From Microbacteriaceae bacterium VKM Ac-2855 (lineage in GTDB: Bacteria > Actinomycetota > Actinomycetes > Actinomycetales > Microbacteriaceae), in NCBI GenBank assembly GCA_013204985.1, contig JABMLG010000002.1, forward strand, positions 558,001-622,000: 64,000 nt of DNA, given 5' to 3'. The position numbers and the translations under genes are program-made. Of this stretch, positions 8,320 to 17,992 are shown in pieces. Each line of letters starts with the position of its first letter. The stretch's first letter is position 1. The notes under the pieces were generated by a model. The model did no database searches. It saw only the letters and a program-made list of their open reading frames with translations, and was not told the DNA's origin.

Positions 8320-9738
8320 TCAGCTCGGGTGAGTCATCGACATAACGTCGAGGAGTGTGTCGAGCTGCTCCTCCGTCACTTCGCCGCGCTCGACGAAGCC
8401 GAGGTCGACGACGGACTCGCGAACGGTGATGCCCTTCGCGACGCTGTTCTTCGCCACCTTGGCAGCGGCTTCGTAGCCGATCACCTTGTTGAGCGGAGTG
8501 ACGATCGACGGCGAGGACTCGGCCAAGGCGCGGGCGCGCTCGACGTCGGCCTCGAGGCCCGCAACGGTCTTATCGGCCAACAGCACCGCGGATGCGGCGA
8601 GGAGCCTGATCGACTCGAGCAGAGCGGTGCCCATCACGGGGATGGCCACGTTCAACTCGAAGGCTCCGGATGCGCCGGCCCAGGCGATCGTGGCGTCGTT
8701 GCCGATGACGCGCGCCGACACCATCAGAACGGCTTCGGGGATCACCGGGTTGACCTTGCCGGGCATGATCGACGACCCCGGCTGCAGGTCGGGGATGCGC
8801 AGCTCGCCGAGACCTGTGTTCGGGCCGGAGCCCATCCAGCGCAGGTCGTTGTTGATCTTGGTGAGACTCACCGCGAGCACACGCAATGCTCCGGAGGCCT
8901 CAACGAGCGAGTCGCGGGCGCCCTGCGCTTCGAAGTGGTTGCGGGCCTCGGTGATGGGCAGGCCGGTCTCGGCGGCGAGCCGCGCGATCACCTTCTGCGG
9001 GAAGCCCTTGGGGGTGTTGATCCCTGTCCCGACGGCGGTGCCGCCGAGCGGTACCTCGGCGACGCGTGTCAGCGTCGACTGCACCCGCTCGATGCCGAGG
9101 CGGATCTGTGCGGCGTAGCCGCCGAACTCCTGGCCGAGGGTCACCGGCGTCGCGTCCATCAGGTGCGTGCGACCCGACTTGACGACCTCCGACCACAGCG
9201 TCGACTTCTCTTCGAGCGCCTCCGCGAGGTGCTCGAGCGCGGGCACCAGCGACGTGATCAACGCACCGGTCACGGCGACGTGCACCGAGGTCGGGAACAC
9301 ATCGTTCGACGATTGCGAGGCGTTCACGTGGTCGTTCGGATGCACGGTGCGGCCGAGTGCGGTCGTCGCGAGCGAGCCGAGCACCTCGTTCATGTTCATG
9401 TTCGAGGAGGTCCCGGAACCCGTCTGGTAGACGTCGATCGGGAAATGCTCGTCGTACGCACCGGTGGCGACCGCGTCGGCCGCATCCGCGATCGCCTGAG
9501 CGATCTCGCCGTCCAGCACACCCAGCTCGGCGTTGGTCAACGCCGCAGCCTTCTTGATTCGGGCGAGTGCCGCGATCTGCGCCGACTCGAGTCCTGCGCC
9601 CGAGATCGGGAAGTTCTCGACGGCGCGCTGGGTCTGCGCGGCGTAAAGCGCATCCTTGGGCACGCGGACCTCGCCCATCGTGTCGTGCTCGATGCGCCAG
9701 GCACCCTGGTCGTTGCTGGTCTCGGAGGTTTCCACCAC
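8320..9738 (-). CDS. fumC: Class II fumarate hydratase
   Basis: The 472-residue protein converts fumarate to malate in the TCA cycle and works as a soluble homotetramer without an iron-sulfur cluster. The signature [11 protein letters not shown] is present near residue 325, along with [13 protein letters not shown] and [12 protein letters not shown], all active-site segments of the fumarase/aspartase superfamily; the length is normal for FumC. Two GTG codons are adjacent at the start (9738 and 9735). GTG 9738 is preferred because AAAGGA lies about 10 nt upstream. fumC faces glpX, DUF4245 and xseB in other actinobacteria; here the carbonic anhydrase gene lies between it and DUF4245. Confidence 0.95.
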   Translation of the reverse strand: MVETSETSNDQGAWRIEHDTMGEVRVPKDALYAAQTQRAVENFPISGAGLESAQIAALARIKKAAALTNAELGVLDGEIAQAIADAADAVATGAYDEHFPIDVYQTGSGTSSNMNMNEVLGSLATTALGRTVHPNDHVNASQSSNDVFPTSVHVAVTGALITSLVPALEHLAEALEEKSTLWSEVVKSGRTHLMDATPVTLGQEFGGYAAQIRLGIERVQSTLTRVAEVPLGGTAVGTGINTPKGFPQKVIARLAAETGLPITEARNHFEAQGARDSLVEASGALRVLAVSLTKINNDLRWMGSGPNTGLGELRIPDLQPGSSIMPGKVNPVIPEAVLMVSARVIGNDATIAWAGASGAFELNVAIPVMGTALLESIRLLAASAVLLADKTVAGLEADVERARALAESSPSIVTPLNKVIGYEAAAKVAKNSVAKGITVRESVVDLGFVERGEVTEEQLDTLLDVMSMTHPS

Positions 9739-9806
9739 GCTGTGATCGTCCTTTGTTCTCGGTGTTTCGTTCTGGTCGACAGCCGGTTCGCCCGGCGGGA
9801 GCCCGA

Positions 9807-10565
9807 CTATTCGGTGGGCTGCACCGCTCCCTGCGCGATCTGGCCGAGGTGTCGTTCGCTCTCGGAGCGATAGGGCGACAGCTGCGGCGGGTCGATGCCG
9901 AGCACGACGTCGGAGACGACAGTGCCGTCATGCAGCTTGTAGTTCGCGCCGATCACGGCCAGATCGCCTGAGGCGACGGCATCGGCGATGAGGGGGGAGC
10001 GCTGCATCAGATCGGCGACCGTGTCGCGGAGATGCTCCTTGCCGACGTCGAGCGTGTCGATCGCGGTGGGATCGACGACGACCCGGCCGGTCGGCGGTGT
10101 GCCGGCGACCCGGCGGACGGCGGGGATGATGGGTTCGATGAGGTGCTCGATGTGCGGGGGCAGGCGTTGCGCATCCGGACCCTGCGACTCGATCGCGGCC
10201 TTGACCGCGCCGCACTCGTCATGGCCGAGCACGAGGATCAGCTTGACCCCGAGAACGGCGACCGCGTACTCGAGCGAGCCGATGATGGAGTCGGCGATCA
10301 CCTGGCCGGCGTTACGCACCACGAAGAGGTCACCCAGGCCGAGGTCGAAGATGATCTCGGCCGCGAGTCGGGAGTCGCTGCAGCCGAAAAGGGCCGCGAG
10401 CGGGCGTTGCTGGGAGGCCAGCTCGCTGCGGCGATCGACGTCTTGGCGCGGGTGCGACGGCTCGCCGGCGACGAATCGCTGATTGCCTCGGAGCATTTCC
10501 TTCCATACCCACGACGGCGGCCGCGTCTCGCGCGGAACGGGGATGGCGGCGGACGTGTGCGTCAC
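9807..10565 (-). CDS. Beta-class carbonic anhydrase
   Basis: A 252-residue zinc enzyme interconverting CO2 and bicarbonate. The ligand set is complete: the CSDSR motif ([11 protein letters not shown]) provides Cys and the Asp/Arg dyad, and LGHDECGAV provides His and Cys. An N-terminal extension of about 25 residues precedes the MLRGNQRF start of the fold. Translation begins at GTG 10565 immediately after the TAA of the DUF4245 gene, with GGAGGA inside the end of that gene as ribosome-binding site, so the two are co-transcribed and coupled. The chain xseB-DUF4245-carbonic anhydrase thus looks like one minus-strand operon. Confidence 0.92.
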   Translation of the reverse strand: MTHTSAAIPVPRETRPPSWVWKEMLRGNQRFVAGEPSHPRQDVDRRSELASQQRPLAALFGCSDSRLAAEIIFDLGLGDLFVVRNAGQVIADSIIGSLEYAVAVLGVKLILVLGHDECGAVKAAIESQGPDAQRLPPHIEHLIEPIIPAVRRVAGTPPTGRVVVDPTAIDTLDVGKEHLRDTVADLMQRSPLIADAVASGDLAVIGANYKLHDGTVVSDVVLGIDPPQLSPYRSESERHLGQIAQGAVQPTE

Positions 10566-11210
10566 TTATTCCTCCAGACCGAGCTGCGGCTCGATCGCGT
10601 CGACGACGGTCATGATCTCATCCTCGTCGGCCGTGCCGTAAACGAGGTAGGTGCTGCTGCCTGCGGTGGTCGCCAGGCCGTACACGACGTTACCGGTGTC
10701 GCGAGCGGAGTCGCGATGGTCGTAGACGGTCCACTCGACTCCGTCGATCGTGGTCACTCCGGTCGCGGCCTGAGCCTCGAGCTGATCGGCTGTCCAGGCG
10801 TCGTTCGCATTCAGGCCCTGGCTGAGGCCGATGTAGCCGTTCTTCGCCGTGAGCAGCCCGATGTACCAGTAGGCGATGCCGTCGGAGCCTCGGCGCAGTT
10901 CGGCGGCGTTGGCGCTCCAGCCCTCCGGCAGGCTCGGCACGACGAGCTTCTGCGGCGTGCCGAGCTGCGCCTGCACGGCGACGCTCGTGTAATCGATGGC
11001 AGGGCGATCCGAGCCGTCGCCGCGCGGCACCATCAGAAAGATCACGAGAGCGAGCCCGACCGTGGCGAGCAGCGAGTACACCAGGTTGTTGACCGTCTTG
11101 CGCTGCCGATAGAGCCGCGAGTTCTCCGCCTTGCGGGCGGCCGTTTCTTCGGCGGTCTCGGGCCGGCCGAGCTCGGCGACGACGCGGGGTGGTTTGACGG
11201 CGCGGCTCAT
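10566..11210 (-). CDS. DUF4245 domain-containing membrane-anchored protein
   Basis: A 214-residue protein with a charged cytoplasmic N-terminus, one transmembrane helix at about 43-61 and an extracytoplasmic domain ending near the stop. Length, topology and the [14 protein letters not shown] / YWYIGLLTA segments fit the actinobacterial DUF4245 family, whose function is unknown. The start ATG at 11210 overlaps the xseB stop codon (ATGA at 11207-11210), so it is translated together with xseB. In M. tuberculosis the family member sits near glpX and fum, matching the fumC neighbourhood here. No catalytic residues are recognisable. Confidence 0.85.
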   Translation of the reverse strand: MSRAVKPPRVVAELGRPETAEETAARKAENSRLYRQRKTVNNLVYSLLATVGLALVIFLMVPRGDGSDRPAIDYTSVAVQAQLGTPQKLVVPSLPEGWSANAAELRRGSDGIAYWYIGLLTAKNGYIGLSQGLNANDAWTADQLEAQAATGVTTIDGVEWTVYDHRDSARDTGNVVYGLATTAGSSTYLVYGTADEDEIMTVVDAIEPQLGLEE

Positions 11211-11437
11211 GCGGACGACGCGCCGTTCGCGGTACCGCAACGGGCCGCCTCCAGGCGAGCCTTCGCTCCGATCAGCCACTCCTCGCAGCGGGCGGCGAGC
11301 GCCTCACCGCGCTCCCAGAGCGCGAGTGATCGCTCGAGAGTGGACGAACCCTGCTCGAGTTCGGCGACGACGCGGACGAGCTCGTCGCGCGCCTGCTCGT
11401 AGCTGAGCTCGGCGATCTCCGCGGAGGTGGTGGGCAT
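11207..11437 (-). CDS. xseB: Exodeoxyribonuclease VII small subunit
   Basis: A 76-residue helical protein with the family pattern: [18 protein letters not shown] near the N-terminus, [15 protein letters not shown] in the middle and [13 protein letters not shown] at the end. Several XseB chains wrap the coiled coil of XseA to form the single-strand-specific nuclease. TAGGAT (minus strand, 11444-11449) lies exactly 6 nt upstream of ATG 11437, indicating a leaderless promoter of its own, separate from xseA upstream. Its stop codon overlaps the DUF4245 start. Confidence 0.92.
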   Translation of the reverse strand: MPTTSAEIAELSYEQARDELVRVVAELEQGSSTLERSLALWERGEALAARCEEWLIGAKARLEAARCGTANGASSA

Positions 11438-11457
11438 GACTCAATCCTAGAAGGCGA

Positions 11458-11516
11458 GGCCGGTCTCGAGAGGTCCCGGCGGGCGATGCTGGTCGAACAT
11501 CGAGGTTCGACCGGCC
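11458..11516 (-). terminator. Possible hairpin between xseA and xseB
   Basis: GGCCGGTC (11458-11465) and GACCGGCC (11509-11516) are exact inverted copies around a GC-rich loop, located after the xseA stop and before the xseB promoter. It could end xseA transcripts. There is no T run, so this is tentative. Confidence 0.35.
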
Positions 11517-11532
11517 TGGGGAGGAGGCGACC

Positions 11533-12765
11533 CTAGTCGCGTCCGGCGGGATCGTCGGTGCGCCCCGACGATGTCGCGGACACGGCGCCGACGGCCAGGG
11601 TCAGCACGAGCCTTTCGCCGGCGGCCGCATCGTCGGGGGAGCGCACCACCGCACCGCTGCCGGATTGCACGATGGCGTACCCGCGGTCGAGAGTGTGCTG
11701 GGGAGAGAGCGCACGCAGCTGCCCGTGCAGGCGTTGCACCTCGTTGTGGGCGCGTTCGATCGAGCGGTCGACCAGCTCGGCGCCGCGCGCGACCCAGCGC
11801 GTGAGTTCCTCAGCACGACTGTCGATGAGGACGTGCGGATTCGCCAGCACCGGACGGGAGCGCAGCTGAGCGACCCGCTCGATCTCGTGCCCGAGCAACG
11901 CCGTGACCCGACTGTTCATCCGCAGTCTCGCTTGCTGCACCCGAAGTAATTCGTCGGAGACGTCGGGCACCACGCGCTTGGCCGCATCGGTGGGGGTCGA
12001 AGCGCGCAGGTCGGCGACATCGTCGAGGATGGGCCGGTCGGCCTCGTGGCCGATCGCGCTGACGACCGGCGTTGAACACGCGGCGACGAGCCGGACCAGC
12101 GACTCGTCGCTGAAGCCGAGCAGATTCTGGAAGTCGCCGCCCCCGCGGGCGACGATGATGACATCGACCTCGGGGTCGGCATCGAGCCGACGGATCGCGG
12201 AGGACACCTCGCTGACCGTTCGATCCCCCTGTACGGCAGCGTGCGCCACCCGGAAATCGACGGCCGGCCAGCGCAGCTGGGCGTTGCGCAACACGTCCTT
12301 CTCGGCGTCGCTGTCTTTGCCGGTGACCAGCCCGATCCGGTGCGGCAGGAAAGGCAGGCGCTTCTTGCGGGCCACATCGAACAGCCCTTCGGCTGCGAGC
12401 GCGCGCCGCAACCGTTCGATGCGTTCGAGCAGATCGCCGAGCCCGACGTGTCTCATCTCGAACACCTGCATCGTGAGGCTGCCGCCCTTGACCCAGTAGT
12501 TCGGCTTGACCAGTGCGATCACGTGCGCGCCCTGCTTCAGATCGGCGGGGATCTTGGCTCGCACGGAGGACCAGATGGTGAAGCCCACCGTGGCATCGCC
12601 GGAGAGGTCTTTGAGCTTTCCGTAGACGTTGCCGCCCGACACCCCCCACTGGGTGATCTCGCCCTCGACCCACGCCGTACCGAGCCGCTCGATCCAGCCC
12701 TTGATCTTCGTCGAGAGCAGGCCGACGGGCCAAGGGTTCTCGAGGGTGGAGGGGGAGTCGCTCAT
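11533..12765 (-). CDS. xseA: Exodeoxyribonuclease VII large subunit
   Basis: The 410-residue catalytic subunit of exonuclease VII. The N-terminal OB-fold (WVEGEITQWGVSGGNVYGKL, about 35-55) binds single-stranded DNA. The central nuclease domain shows KDSDAEKDVLRN, DVIIVARGGGDFQNLLGF and SAIGHEADRPILDDVADLR. A long helical region and the C-terminal GYAIVQSGSG strand follow. ATG 12765 is chosen because TACCGT lies 7 nt upstream on the minus strand; an in-frame start 30 nt further upstream would remove that promoter spacing. The gene is divergent from ispH across about 95 bp, as in other actinobacteria. Confidence 0.95.
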   Translation of the reverse strand: MSDSPSTLENPWPVGLLSTKIKGWIERLGTAWVEGEITQWGVSGGNVYGKLKDLSGDATVGFTIWSSVRAKIPADLKQGAHVIALVKPNYWVKGGSLTMQVFEMRHVGLGDLLERIERLRRALAAEGLFDVARKKRLPFLPHRIGLVTGKDSDAEKDVLRNAQLRWPAVDFRVAHAAVQGDRTVSEVSSAIRRLDADPEVDVIIVARGGGDFQNLLGFSDESLVRLVAACSTPVVSAIGHEADRPILDDVADLRASTPTDAAKRVVPDVSDELLRVQQARLRMNSRVTALLGHEIERVAQLRSRPVLANPHVLIDSRAEELTRWVARGAELVDRSIERAHNEVQRLHGQLRALSPQHTLDRGYAIVQSGSGAVVRSPDDAAAGERLVLTLAVGAVSATSSGRTDDPAGRD

Positions 12766-12860
12766 GCCCACCACGGTACGCGACGGCACCGACAACGAAT
12801 CGTGTGGCGCTCACTCCCTCACCCCGCCGACTCCCGGGTGGCGGCACGTAGAATCGGTGG

Positions 12861-13946
12861 GTGACCGAACCGATCAGCCTTTCGATGCCGCGCATGCCCC
12901 GCCCGGGCGGCCGGCTCCGCGACGATCCCGTCGCCGGCACGAAGCGGGTGCTCCTCGCTGCACCTCGCGGTTACTGTGCGGGGGTCGACCGAGCGGTCGT
13001 CGCGGTCGAGAAGGCGCTCGAGCACTACGGCGCCCCGGTGTACGTGCGCAAGCAGATCGTGCACAACGTTCATGTCGTCTCGACTCTCGAGAATCAGGGC
13101 GCGATCTTCGTGGACGAGGTCGACGAGGTTCCGGAGGGTTCGCACGTCGTCTTCAGCGCGCACGGCGTCTCGCCGGCCGTCGTCCAGGGAGCGGCGGATC
13201 GTAAGCTCCAGGCGATCGACGCGACCTGCCCGCTGGTCACGAAGGTGCACCGCGAGGCCGTGCGGTTCGCTCGCGACGATTACGAGATCCTCCTGATCGG
13301 CCACGAAGGGCACGAAGAGGTCGAAGGGACGGCGGGTGAGGCGCCCGAGCACGTCACCTTGGTCACCAGCCCGGCCGACGTGCCGAACATCACCGTGAAG
13401 AATCCGGACAAGGTGGTCTGGCTCTCGCAGACCACGCTCTCGGTCGACGAGACCATGGACACGGTGCGGCGCCTGCGCGAGCGGTTCCCGAATCTGCAGG
13501 ATCCCCCGAGCGACGACATCTGCTACGCCACCCAGAACCGCCAGGTCGCCATCAAGAAGGTGGCGCAGGACGCCGACCTGGTGATCGTCGTCGGCTCCGC
13601 CAACTCCTCGAACTCGGTGCGTCTCGTAGAGGTCGCGCTCGAGTACGGCGCGAAGGCCGCCTACCGGGTCGACTACGCGAGTGAGGTGCAGCAGTCGTGG
13701 CTCGACGGCGTCGCGACCGTCGGCGTCACCAGCGGCGCCTCGGTACCGGAGGTGCTGGTGCGGGAGTTGCTCGCCGACCTGGCGGTTGCCGGATACGGTC
13801 AGGTGCACGAGGTCAAGACGGCGGAGGAGGACCTGATGTTCTCGCTGCCGAAGGAACTGCGACGCACCGTCGACGGCCAGAAGGATGCGCGCGCCATCGG
13901 CGGACGTCGCAGCTCGCTGAGCGAGATCGGGGTCAAGGGCGCATGA
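12861..13946 (+). CDS. ispH: 4-hydroxy-3-methylbut-2-enyl diphosphate reductase
   Basis: The 361-residue last enzyme of the MEP pathway reduces HMBPP to IPP and DMAPP using a [4Fe-4S] cluster. The three conserved cysteines are visible: C39 in [11 protein letters not shown]123 in [11 protein letters not shown] and C221 in [11 protein letters not shown]. The substrate-contacting SAHGVSP and the SANSSNS loop are also present. The GTG start at 12861 follows TAGAAT (12849-12854) by exactly 6 nt, a textbook leaderless arrangement. Its product feeds the isoprenyl transferase encoded at 2743. The stop codon overlaps the ATG of the next small gene. Confidence 0.96.
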   Translation: MTEPISLSMPRMPRPGGRLRDDPVAGTKRVLLAAPRGYCAGVDRAVVAVEKALEHYGAPVYVRKQIVHNVHVVSTLENQGAIFVDEVDEVPEGSHVVFSAHGVSPAVVQGAADRKLQAIDATCPLVTKVHREAVRFARDDYEILLIGHEGHEEVEGTAGEAPEHVTLVTSPADVPNITVKNPDKVVWLSQTTLSVDETMDTVRRLRERFPNLQDPPSDDICYATQNRQVAIKKVAQDADLVIVVGSANSSNSVRLVEVALEYGAKAAYRVDYASEVQQSWLDGVATVGVTSGASVPEVLVRELLADLAVAGYGQVHEVKTAEEDLMFSLPKELRRTVDGQKDARAIGGRRSSLSEIGVKGA

Positions 13947-14101
13947 TCGCGACGGCTCTCGTGACCGAAGGTCAGCCCGAATGGGTGAACGTCGTGGCGT
14001 TCGCCGCCGTCTTCGTCGGCATCGTCCTGATCGTCGTCTTGAAGTGGCGACGGATGCGCAAGGCGCCGGACGAGAAGAAGTCGGACCCGCCGCGCGACTG
14101 A
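13943..14101 (+). CDS. Small membrane protein coupled to ispH
   Basis: A 52-residue protein starting at an ATG that overlaps the ispH stop (ATGA at 13943-13946). Residues 16-34 ([19 protein letters not shown]) form one helix, followed by a basic tail [13 protein letters not shown]. Third-position G/C bias is normal for the region, so it is a real gene. No function is known to me; the position suggests only that it is made with IspH. The array of ~83-bp repeats begins about 50 bases downstream. Confidence 0.7.
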   Translation: MIATALVTEGQPEWVNVVAFAAVFVGIVLIVVLKWRRMRKAPDEKKSDPPRD

Positions 14102-14152
14102 GCGCTTCTCCGCGGTGCGGGCCGCATGCGCGTTCTCGGCGTCGGCCGACGC

Positions 14153-15010
14153 GCCCGGGTTGCCACGAAACGTCCGTTCGCGGGCGTGTGAGAGGGGTTT
14201 GTGCCCACCCGGGTTTCTTCGGTGTTCGGCGCTGAGCCCGGGTTGGCGAGAAGCGTCCGGTCTACGGGCCTGGGCGGCCGGTTCGTGCCCACCCGGGCTT
14301 GCGCGACGTTTCGCGATGGCCCGGGTTGGCGAGACGCGTCCGGTCTGCGGGCCTGGGCGGCCGGTTTGTGCCCACCCGGGTTTGCGCGACGTTTCGCGGT
14401 GGCCGGGTTGGCGAGGTGCGTCCGTCTTCCGAGCCTGGGCGGCCGGTTCGTGCCCACCCAGGGCTCGCGCGGCGTCCCGCGAGTAGCCCCGGGCTGGCGA
14501 GATGCGTCCGTCTTCCGGGCCTGGGCGGCCGGTTCGTGCCCACCCGGGCTTGCGCGACGATTCGCGATGGCCGGGTTGGCGAGATGCGTCCGGTCTGCGG
14601 GCCTGGGCGGCCGGTTTGTGCCCACCCGGGTTTGCGCGACGTTTCGCGGTGGCCCGGGTTGGCGAGAAGCGTCCGTTCGCGTGGGTTAGGGGCCGGTTTG
14701 TGCCCACCCGGGCTTGCGCGACGTTTCGCGGTGGCCCGGGTTGGCGAGAAGCGTCCGGTCTACGGGCCTGGGCGACCGGTTTGTGCCCACCCGGGCTTGC
14801 GCGACGTTTCGTGGTGGCCCGGGTTGGCGGGACGCGTCCGGTCTACGGGCCTGGGCGACCGGTTTGTGCCCACCCGGGTTGGAGCGGCGTCCCGCGAGTA
14901 GCCCCGGGTTGGCGGGACGCGTCCGTTCGCGGGGGTCGGGGGCCGGTTGGTGCCCACCCGGGTTTACGCGGCGTCCCGCGTTGAGCCCGGGTCGGCGAGG
15001 AGCGTCCGTT
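14153..15010. repeat. Array A: ten ~83-bp GC-rich tandem repeats
   Basis: The motif GTGCCCACCC(G/A)GG begins at 14201, 14285, 14368, 14450, 14536, 14618, 14700, 14783, 14866 and 14950, giving steps of 82-86 bp. A full unit reads GGCCCGGGTTGGCGAG, a variable part with GCGTCCG, GGCCTGGG and CGGCCGGTT(C/T), then the motif and (C/T)TTGCGCGACG. The flanks CCCGGGT and ACCCGGG are inverse, so each unit can fold. Open frames through it shift with every unit because the period is not a multiple of three; I therefore call no gene between 14102 and 15118. Confidence 0.9.
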
Positions 15011-15118
15011 CGCGGTCGGCCGAAGGAGCGAAGCTTCGCCCGGACCTCCTCCGACCGGCGCATCATCGACGAGGTGGTCCAGCTCCACGTCGGGTGACGC
15101 CCGGTCCGGACCGTTGGT

Positions 15119-15649
15119 CTAGGAGGCGCCGGAGCTCATCCGTGACGCGTACTCGGCGAAGGTCGGGTCGCCGAGGATGGCGATGGCCGCGATGACGAGT
15201 GAGACCAGAACCGTCGTCGCGATACCCAGGACGGGCACCAGGATCGCGCGCCTACCCGCACGGATCCGACGGACCGAGAGCCAGATCGCTACCGCGACGA
15301 TGAGGCACTGCGCGACCCCCGAGGCGACCCCGAGATTGCGCGCGAGCTCGGGCGAGCCGTACTCGCCGATGCCCTGCGCGGTGTACTGCTGCTGCAGCAT
15401 CGTCGCGAAGCCGGACGAGTCGAAGAGCGTCGGCACCGCGAAGAACACGCCCAAGGCGAGAAGAGCGACCGTGATCGCCCTGTCCATCGGATGCGCTGGG
15501 GCGGCCCGAACCGGCTCGGGAGTGCTCGCGGGTTCCTCCGACGTAGCATTCTCGTCGACCGGAGGGGTCCACGACCAGCCGGGCGGGGCGTACTCGCCGT
15601 ACTGCGGCTGAGCGCGCTGAGCGCCCGACTGGTCGTGTGAATCGGTCAC
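15119..15649 (-). CDS. DUF6264-like multi-pass membrane protein
   Basis: A 176-residue protein with a Pro/Gln/Tyr-rich soluble N-terminus (QPQYGEYAPPGWSW, about 14-27) followed by three hydrophobic helices around residues 56-77, 105-126 and 135-160. The PQYGEYA start and overall layout resemble the Microbacteriaceae DUF6264 family, of unknown function; I am moderately sure of that family name. GTG 15649 lies 10 bases after the fba stop, so it should be the second gene of an fba operon, perhaps translated by reinitiation since no good ribosome-binding site is visible. Confidence 0.7.
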   Translation of the reverse strand: MTDSHDQSGAQRAQPQYGEYAPPGWSWTPPVDENATSEEPASTPEPVRAAPAHPMDRAITVALLALGVFFAVPTLFDSSGFATMLQQQYTAQGIGEYGSPELARNLGVASGVAQCLIVAVAIWLSVRRIRAGRRAILVPVLGIATTVLVSLVIAAIAILGDPTFAEYASRMSSGAS

Positions 15650-15659
15650 TGTGCGTCGG

Positions 15660-16685
15660 CTACTTTCCCGAGTGTCCGGCGGAGCCGAGCTGCTGCGTGG
15701 CCTCGATGACGCGCTTGGCCATCGCGGTCTCGGCGATCTTGCCCCAGCTGCGCGGGTCGTAGATCTTCTTGTTGCCGACTTCGCCGTCGACCTTCAGGAA
15801 GCCGTCGTAGTTCTTCAATACCGTGTCGGCGACCGAGCGGCTGAACGCGTACTGCGTGTCCGTGTCGATGTTCATCTTCACGACGCCGTTGCGCACGGCC
15901 TCGGCGATCTCCTCGTCGGTCGAGCCGGAGCCGCCGTGGAAGACGAGGTCGAGCGGCAACGCCGCGGTTCCGTACTTGGCCTGCAGGCCCTCCTGGATCT
16001 CGCGCAGCAGCTCGGGGCGGAGCTTCACGTTGCCGGGCTTGTACACGCCGTGCACGTTGCCGAAGGTCAGCGCAGCCATGTAGCGGCCCTGGTCGCCCCA
16101 CCCGAGCGCCTCGACGGTCGCGATGGCGTCATCGAGCGTGGTGTACAGGTGCTCGTTGATGTCGTGCGAGACGCCGTCCTCTTCGCCGCCGACGACGCCG
16201 ATCTCGACCTCGAGGATCGCGTTGATCGCCTTGGTCTTCGCGATGATGTCCTTCGCGATGTCGAGGTTCTCGGTCAGCGGCACGGCCGAGCCATCCCACA
16301 TGTGCGACTGGAAGATCGGCTCGCGGCCGGCCTTCACCTCGACGAGCGAGGCATCGATCAGCGGCAGTACGAAGTCGTCCAGAGCGCCCTTGGGGCAGTG
16401 GTCGGTGTGCAGAGCGACGGTGACCGGGTAGTTCTTGGCGACCTCCGTGGCGAACTTCGCGAATGCGATCGCGCCCGCCGCACGGTTCTTCACCGTGTGG
16501 CCGGCGAAGTAGTCCGCGCCACCGGTGGTGACCTGGATGATGCCATCGGAGCCGGCCTCGCTGAGGCCCTGCAGCACGGAGTTGATCGTCTGAGAGGAGG
16601 AGACGTTGAACGCCGGGTACGCGAACCCGCCGGCCTTCGCCTTGTCGAGCATCTCTGCGTACTGATCCGGGGTTGCTACGGGCAT
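15660..16685 (-). CDS. fbaA: Class II fructose-bisphosphate aldolase
   Basis: A 341-residue zinc aldolase splitting fructose-1,6-bisphosphate into DHAP and GAP. Zinc ligands and signatures are visible in ALHTDHCPKG, EVEIGVVGGEEDG, NVHGVYKPG and FHGGSGST. Length and the N-terminal MPVATPDQYAEML match the FbaA subgroup of actinobacteria. The ATG at 16685 follows AAAGGAGATGTC, a good ribosome-binding site. A -10-like TAGACT (minus strand, 16749-16754) lies about 65 bp upstream in the gap shared with the divergent glpX, so the two reciprocal sugar-phosphate enzymes are arranged head to head. Confidence 0.95.
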   Translation of the reverse strand: MPVATPDQYAEMLDKAKAGGFAYPAFNVSSSQTINSVLQGLSEAGSDGIIQVTTGGADYFAGHTVKNRAAGAIAFAKFATEVAKNYPVTVALHTDHCPKGALDDFVLPLIDASLVEVKAGREPIFQSHMWDGSAVPLTENLDIAKDIIAKTKAINAILEVEIGVVGGEEDGVSHDINEHLYTTLDDAIATVEALGWGDQGRYMAALTFGNVHGVYKPGNVKLRPELLREIQEGLQAKYGTAALPLDLVFHGGSGSTDEEIAEAVRNGVVKMNIDTDTQYAFSRSVADTVLKNYDGFLKVDGEVGNKKIYDPRSWGKIAETAMAKRVIEATQQLGSAGHSGK

Positions 16686-16967
16686 GACATCTCCTTTGAC
16701 ATGGGCCGGGCTTCGGCCTCGAGAGGGTGTGGACAGAAGTCGGAGTGAAGTCTAGCGAGAGCGACTGCACAGCTTCCCCCGCTTTCGCGCGCGTCCGCGG
16801 GAGCGCATCGGAGAGCTGTGCACGCATGTGCGCGGACCGGGCTGCACATCCGTGCCGCAACGGCGGTGAACGGCTCCGATAAGGTCGACAGTGGGATGGG
16901 GATCCGCCGACTCGGCCGGGTCCTGCGACGACGACGTCAGTACTACCGATTGCGAAGGATCTCGTTC
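16686..16967. other. Divergent fbaA-glpX intergenic region
   Basis: About 280 bases without a gene. On the minus strand TAGACT (16749-16754) is a likely fbaA -10 box. On the plus strand GATAAGGT around 16878-16885 is a possible glpX -10 box. No clear operator or riboswitch is visible. Confidence 0.4.
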
Positions 16968-17966
16968 ATGACCACGGTCGACAGCTCACCCGACACCGAA
17001 TCGCTCTACCTGCACCCCGACCGCAACCTCGGCATGGAACTGGTGCGCGCCACCGAGGCCGCAGCCATCCGCGCCGTGCCCTTCATCGGCAAGGGCCGAA
17101 AGAACGACGCCGACGGCGCCGCGGTCGACGCGATGCGCACCTTCCTCGGAACCGTGAACTTCGACGGCGTGATCGTGATCGGCGAGGGCGAGAAGGACAA
17201 CGCCCCCATGCTGTTCAACGGCGAGCACGTCGGCAACGGCAACGGCCCGGCCGCAGACATCGCGGTCGACCCGATCGACGGCACCTCGCTCACGGCGGCG
17301 GGTCGACAGGATGCACTGTCGATGATCGCGGTGACCGACCGCGGCGCGATGTTCGACCCCTCCGCCGTCTTCTACATGGACAAGATCGTGACCGGCCCGG
17401 AAGGCGTAGGGATCATCGACATCCGCAAGCCCATCGGCGAGAACATCCGCGCGTTGGCGCGTGCGAAGCGCAAGCCCGTCGACGAGATGCGGATCGCGGT
17501 ACTCGACCGACCGCGGCACGCACAGTTGATCGAGGACATCCGCGAAGCCGGAGCCGGCACGCGGCTGCTGCTGGACGGCGACGTCGCGGGCGGCATCAAC
17601 GCGGCGCGGCACGACTCGCGGATCGACATGTGCGTCGGAACCGGAGGCACTCCGGAGGGCATTATCACCGCCTGCGCCATCAAGGCTCTCGGCGGCGTGA
17701 TCCAAGGCATGCTTCGCCCCAAGGATGACGAAGAGCGCGAGCGGGCGATCGCCGCGGGCCACGACCTCGACCGCGTGCTGCACGCCAACGACCTGGTGAA
17801 GTCCGACAACACCTACTTCGTCGCAACCGGCGTCACGAACGGTGGGCTCGTGCGCGGTGTGCGTAAGGAAGGTCACATCATCACGACTGAATCGATCGTC
17901 CTCCGCTCCCGCTCGGGCACGATCCGTCGCGTCACCGCCTCCCACCTCGCGGAGAAGTGGCTGTGA
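16968..17966 (+). CDS. glpX: Class II fructose-1,6-bisphosphatase
   Basis: A 332-residue GlpX-type phosphatase that makes fructose-6-phosphate for gluconeogenesis. Metal and substrate motifs are GEGEKDNAPM (about 64-73), DIAVDPIDGTSL (about 86-97) and GTGGTPEGIITACA, all diagnostic of class II rather than class I enzymes. Actinobacteria usually have GlpX as their only FBPase. ATG 16968 follows GAAGGA at about 8 nt. In M. tuberculosis glpX is next to fum and DUF4245; here it has moved beside fbaA, about 7 kb away from fumC. Confidence 0.95.
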   Translation: MTTVDSSPDTESLYLHPDRNLGMELVRATEAAAIRAVPFIGKGRKNDADGAAVDAMRTFLGTVNFDGVIVIGEGEKDNAPMLFNGEHVGNGNGPAADIAVDPIDGTSLTAAGRQDALSMIAVTDRGAMFDPSAVFYMDKIVTGPEGVGIIDIRKPIGENIRALARAKRKPVDEMRIAVLDRPRHAQLIEDIREAGAGTRLLLDGDVAGGINAARHDSRIDMCVGTGGTPEGIITACAIKALGGVIQGMLRPKDDEERERAIAAGHDLDRVLHANDLVKSDNTYFVATGVTNGGLVRGVRKEGHIITTESIVLRSRSGTIRRVTASHLAEKWL

Positions 17967-17992
17967 CGTCTTCCCTTCGCTCCTCGTTCCTC

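Noticed and set aside
13799-15066. Long minus-strand open frames through array A that look like Pro/Arg/Ala repeat proteins
   Set aside because: They arise because stop codons are rare in GC-rich repeats. The repeat period (~83 bp) is not a multiple of three, so successive units are read in different frames.
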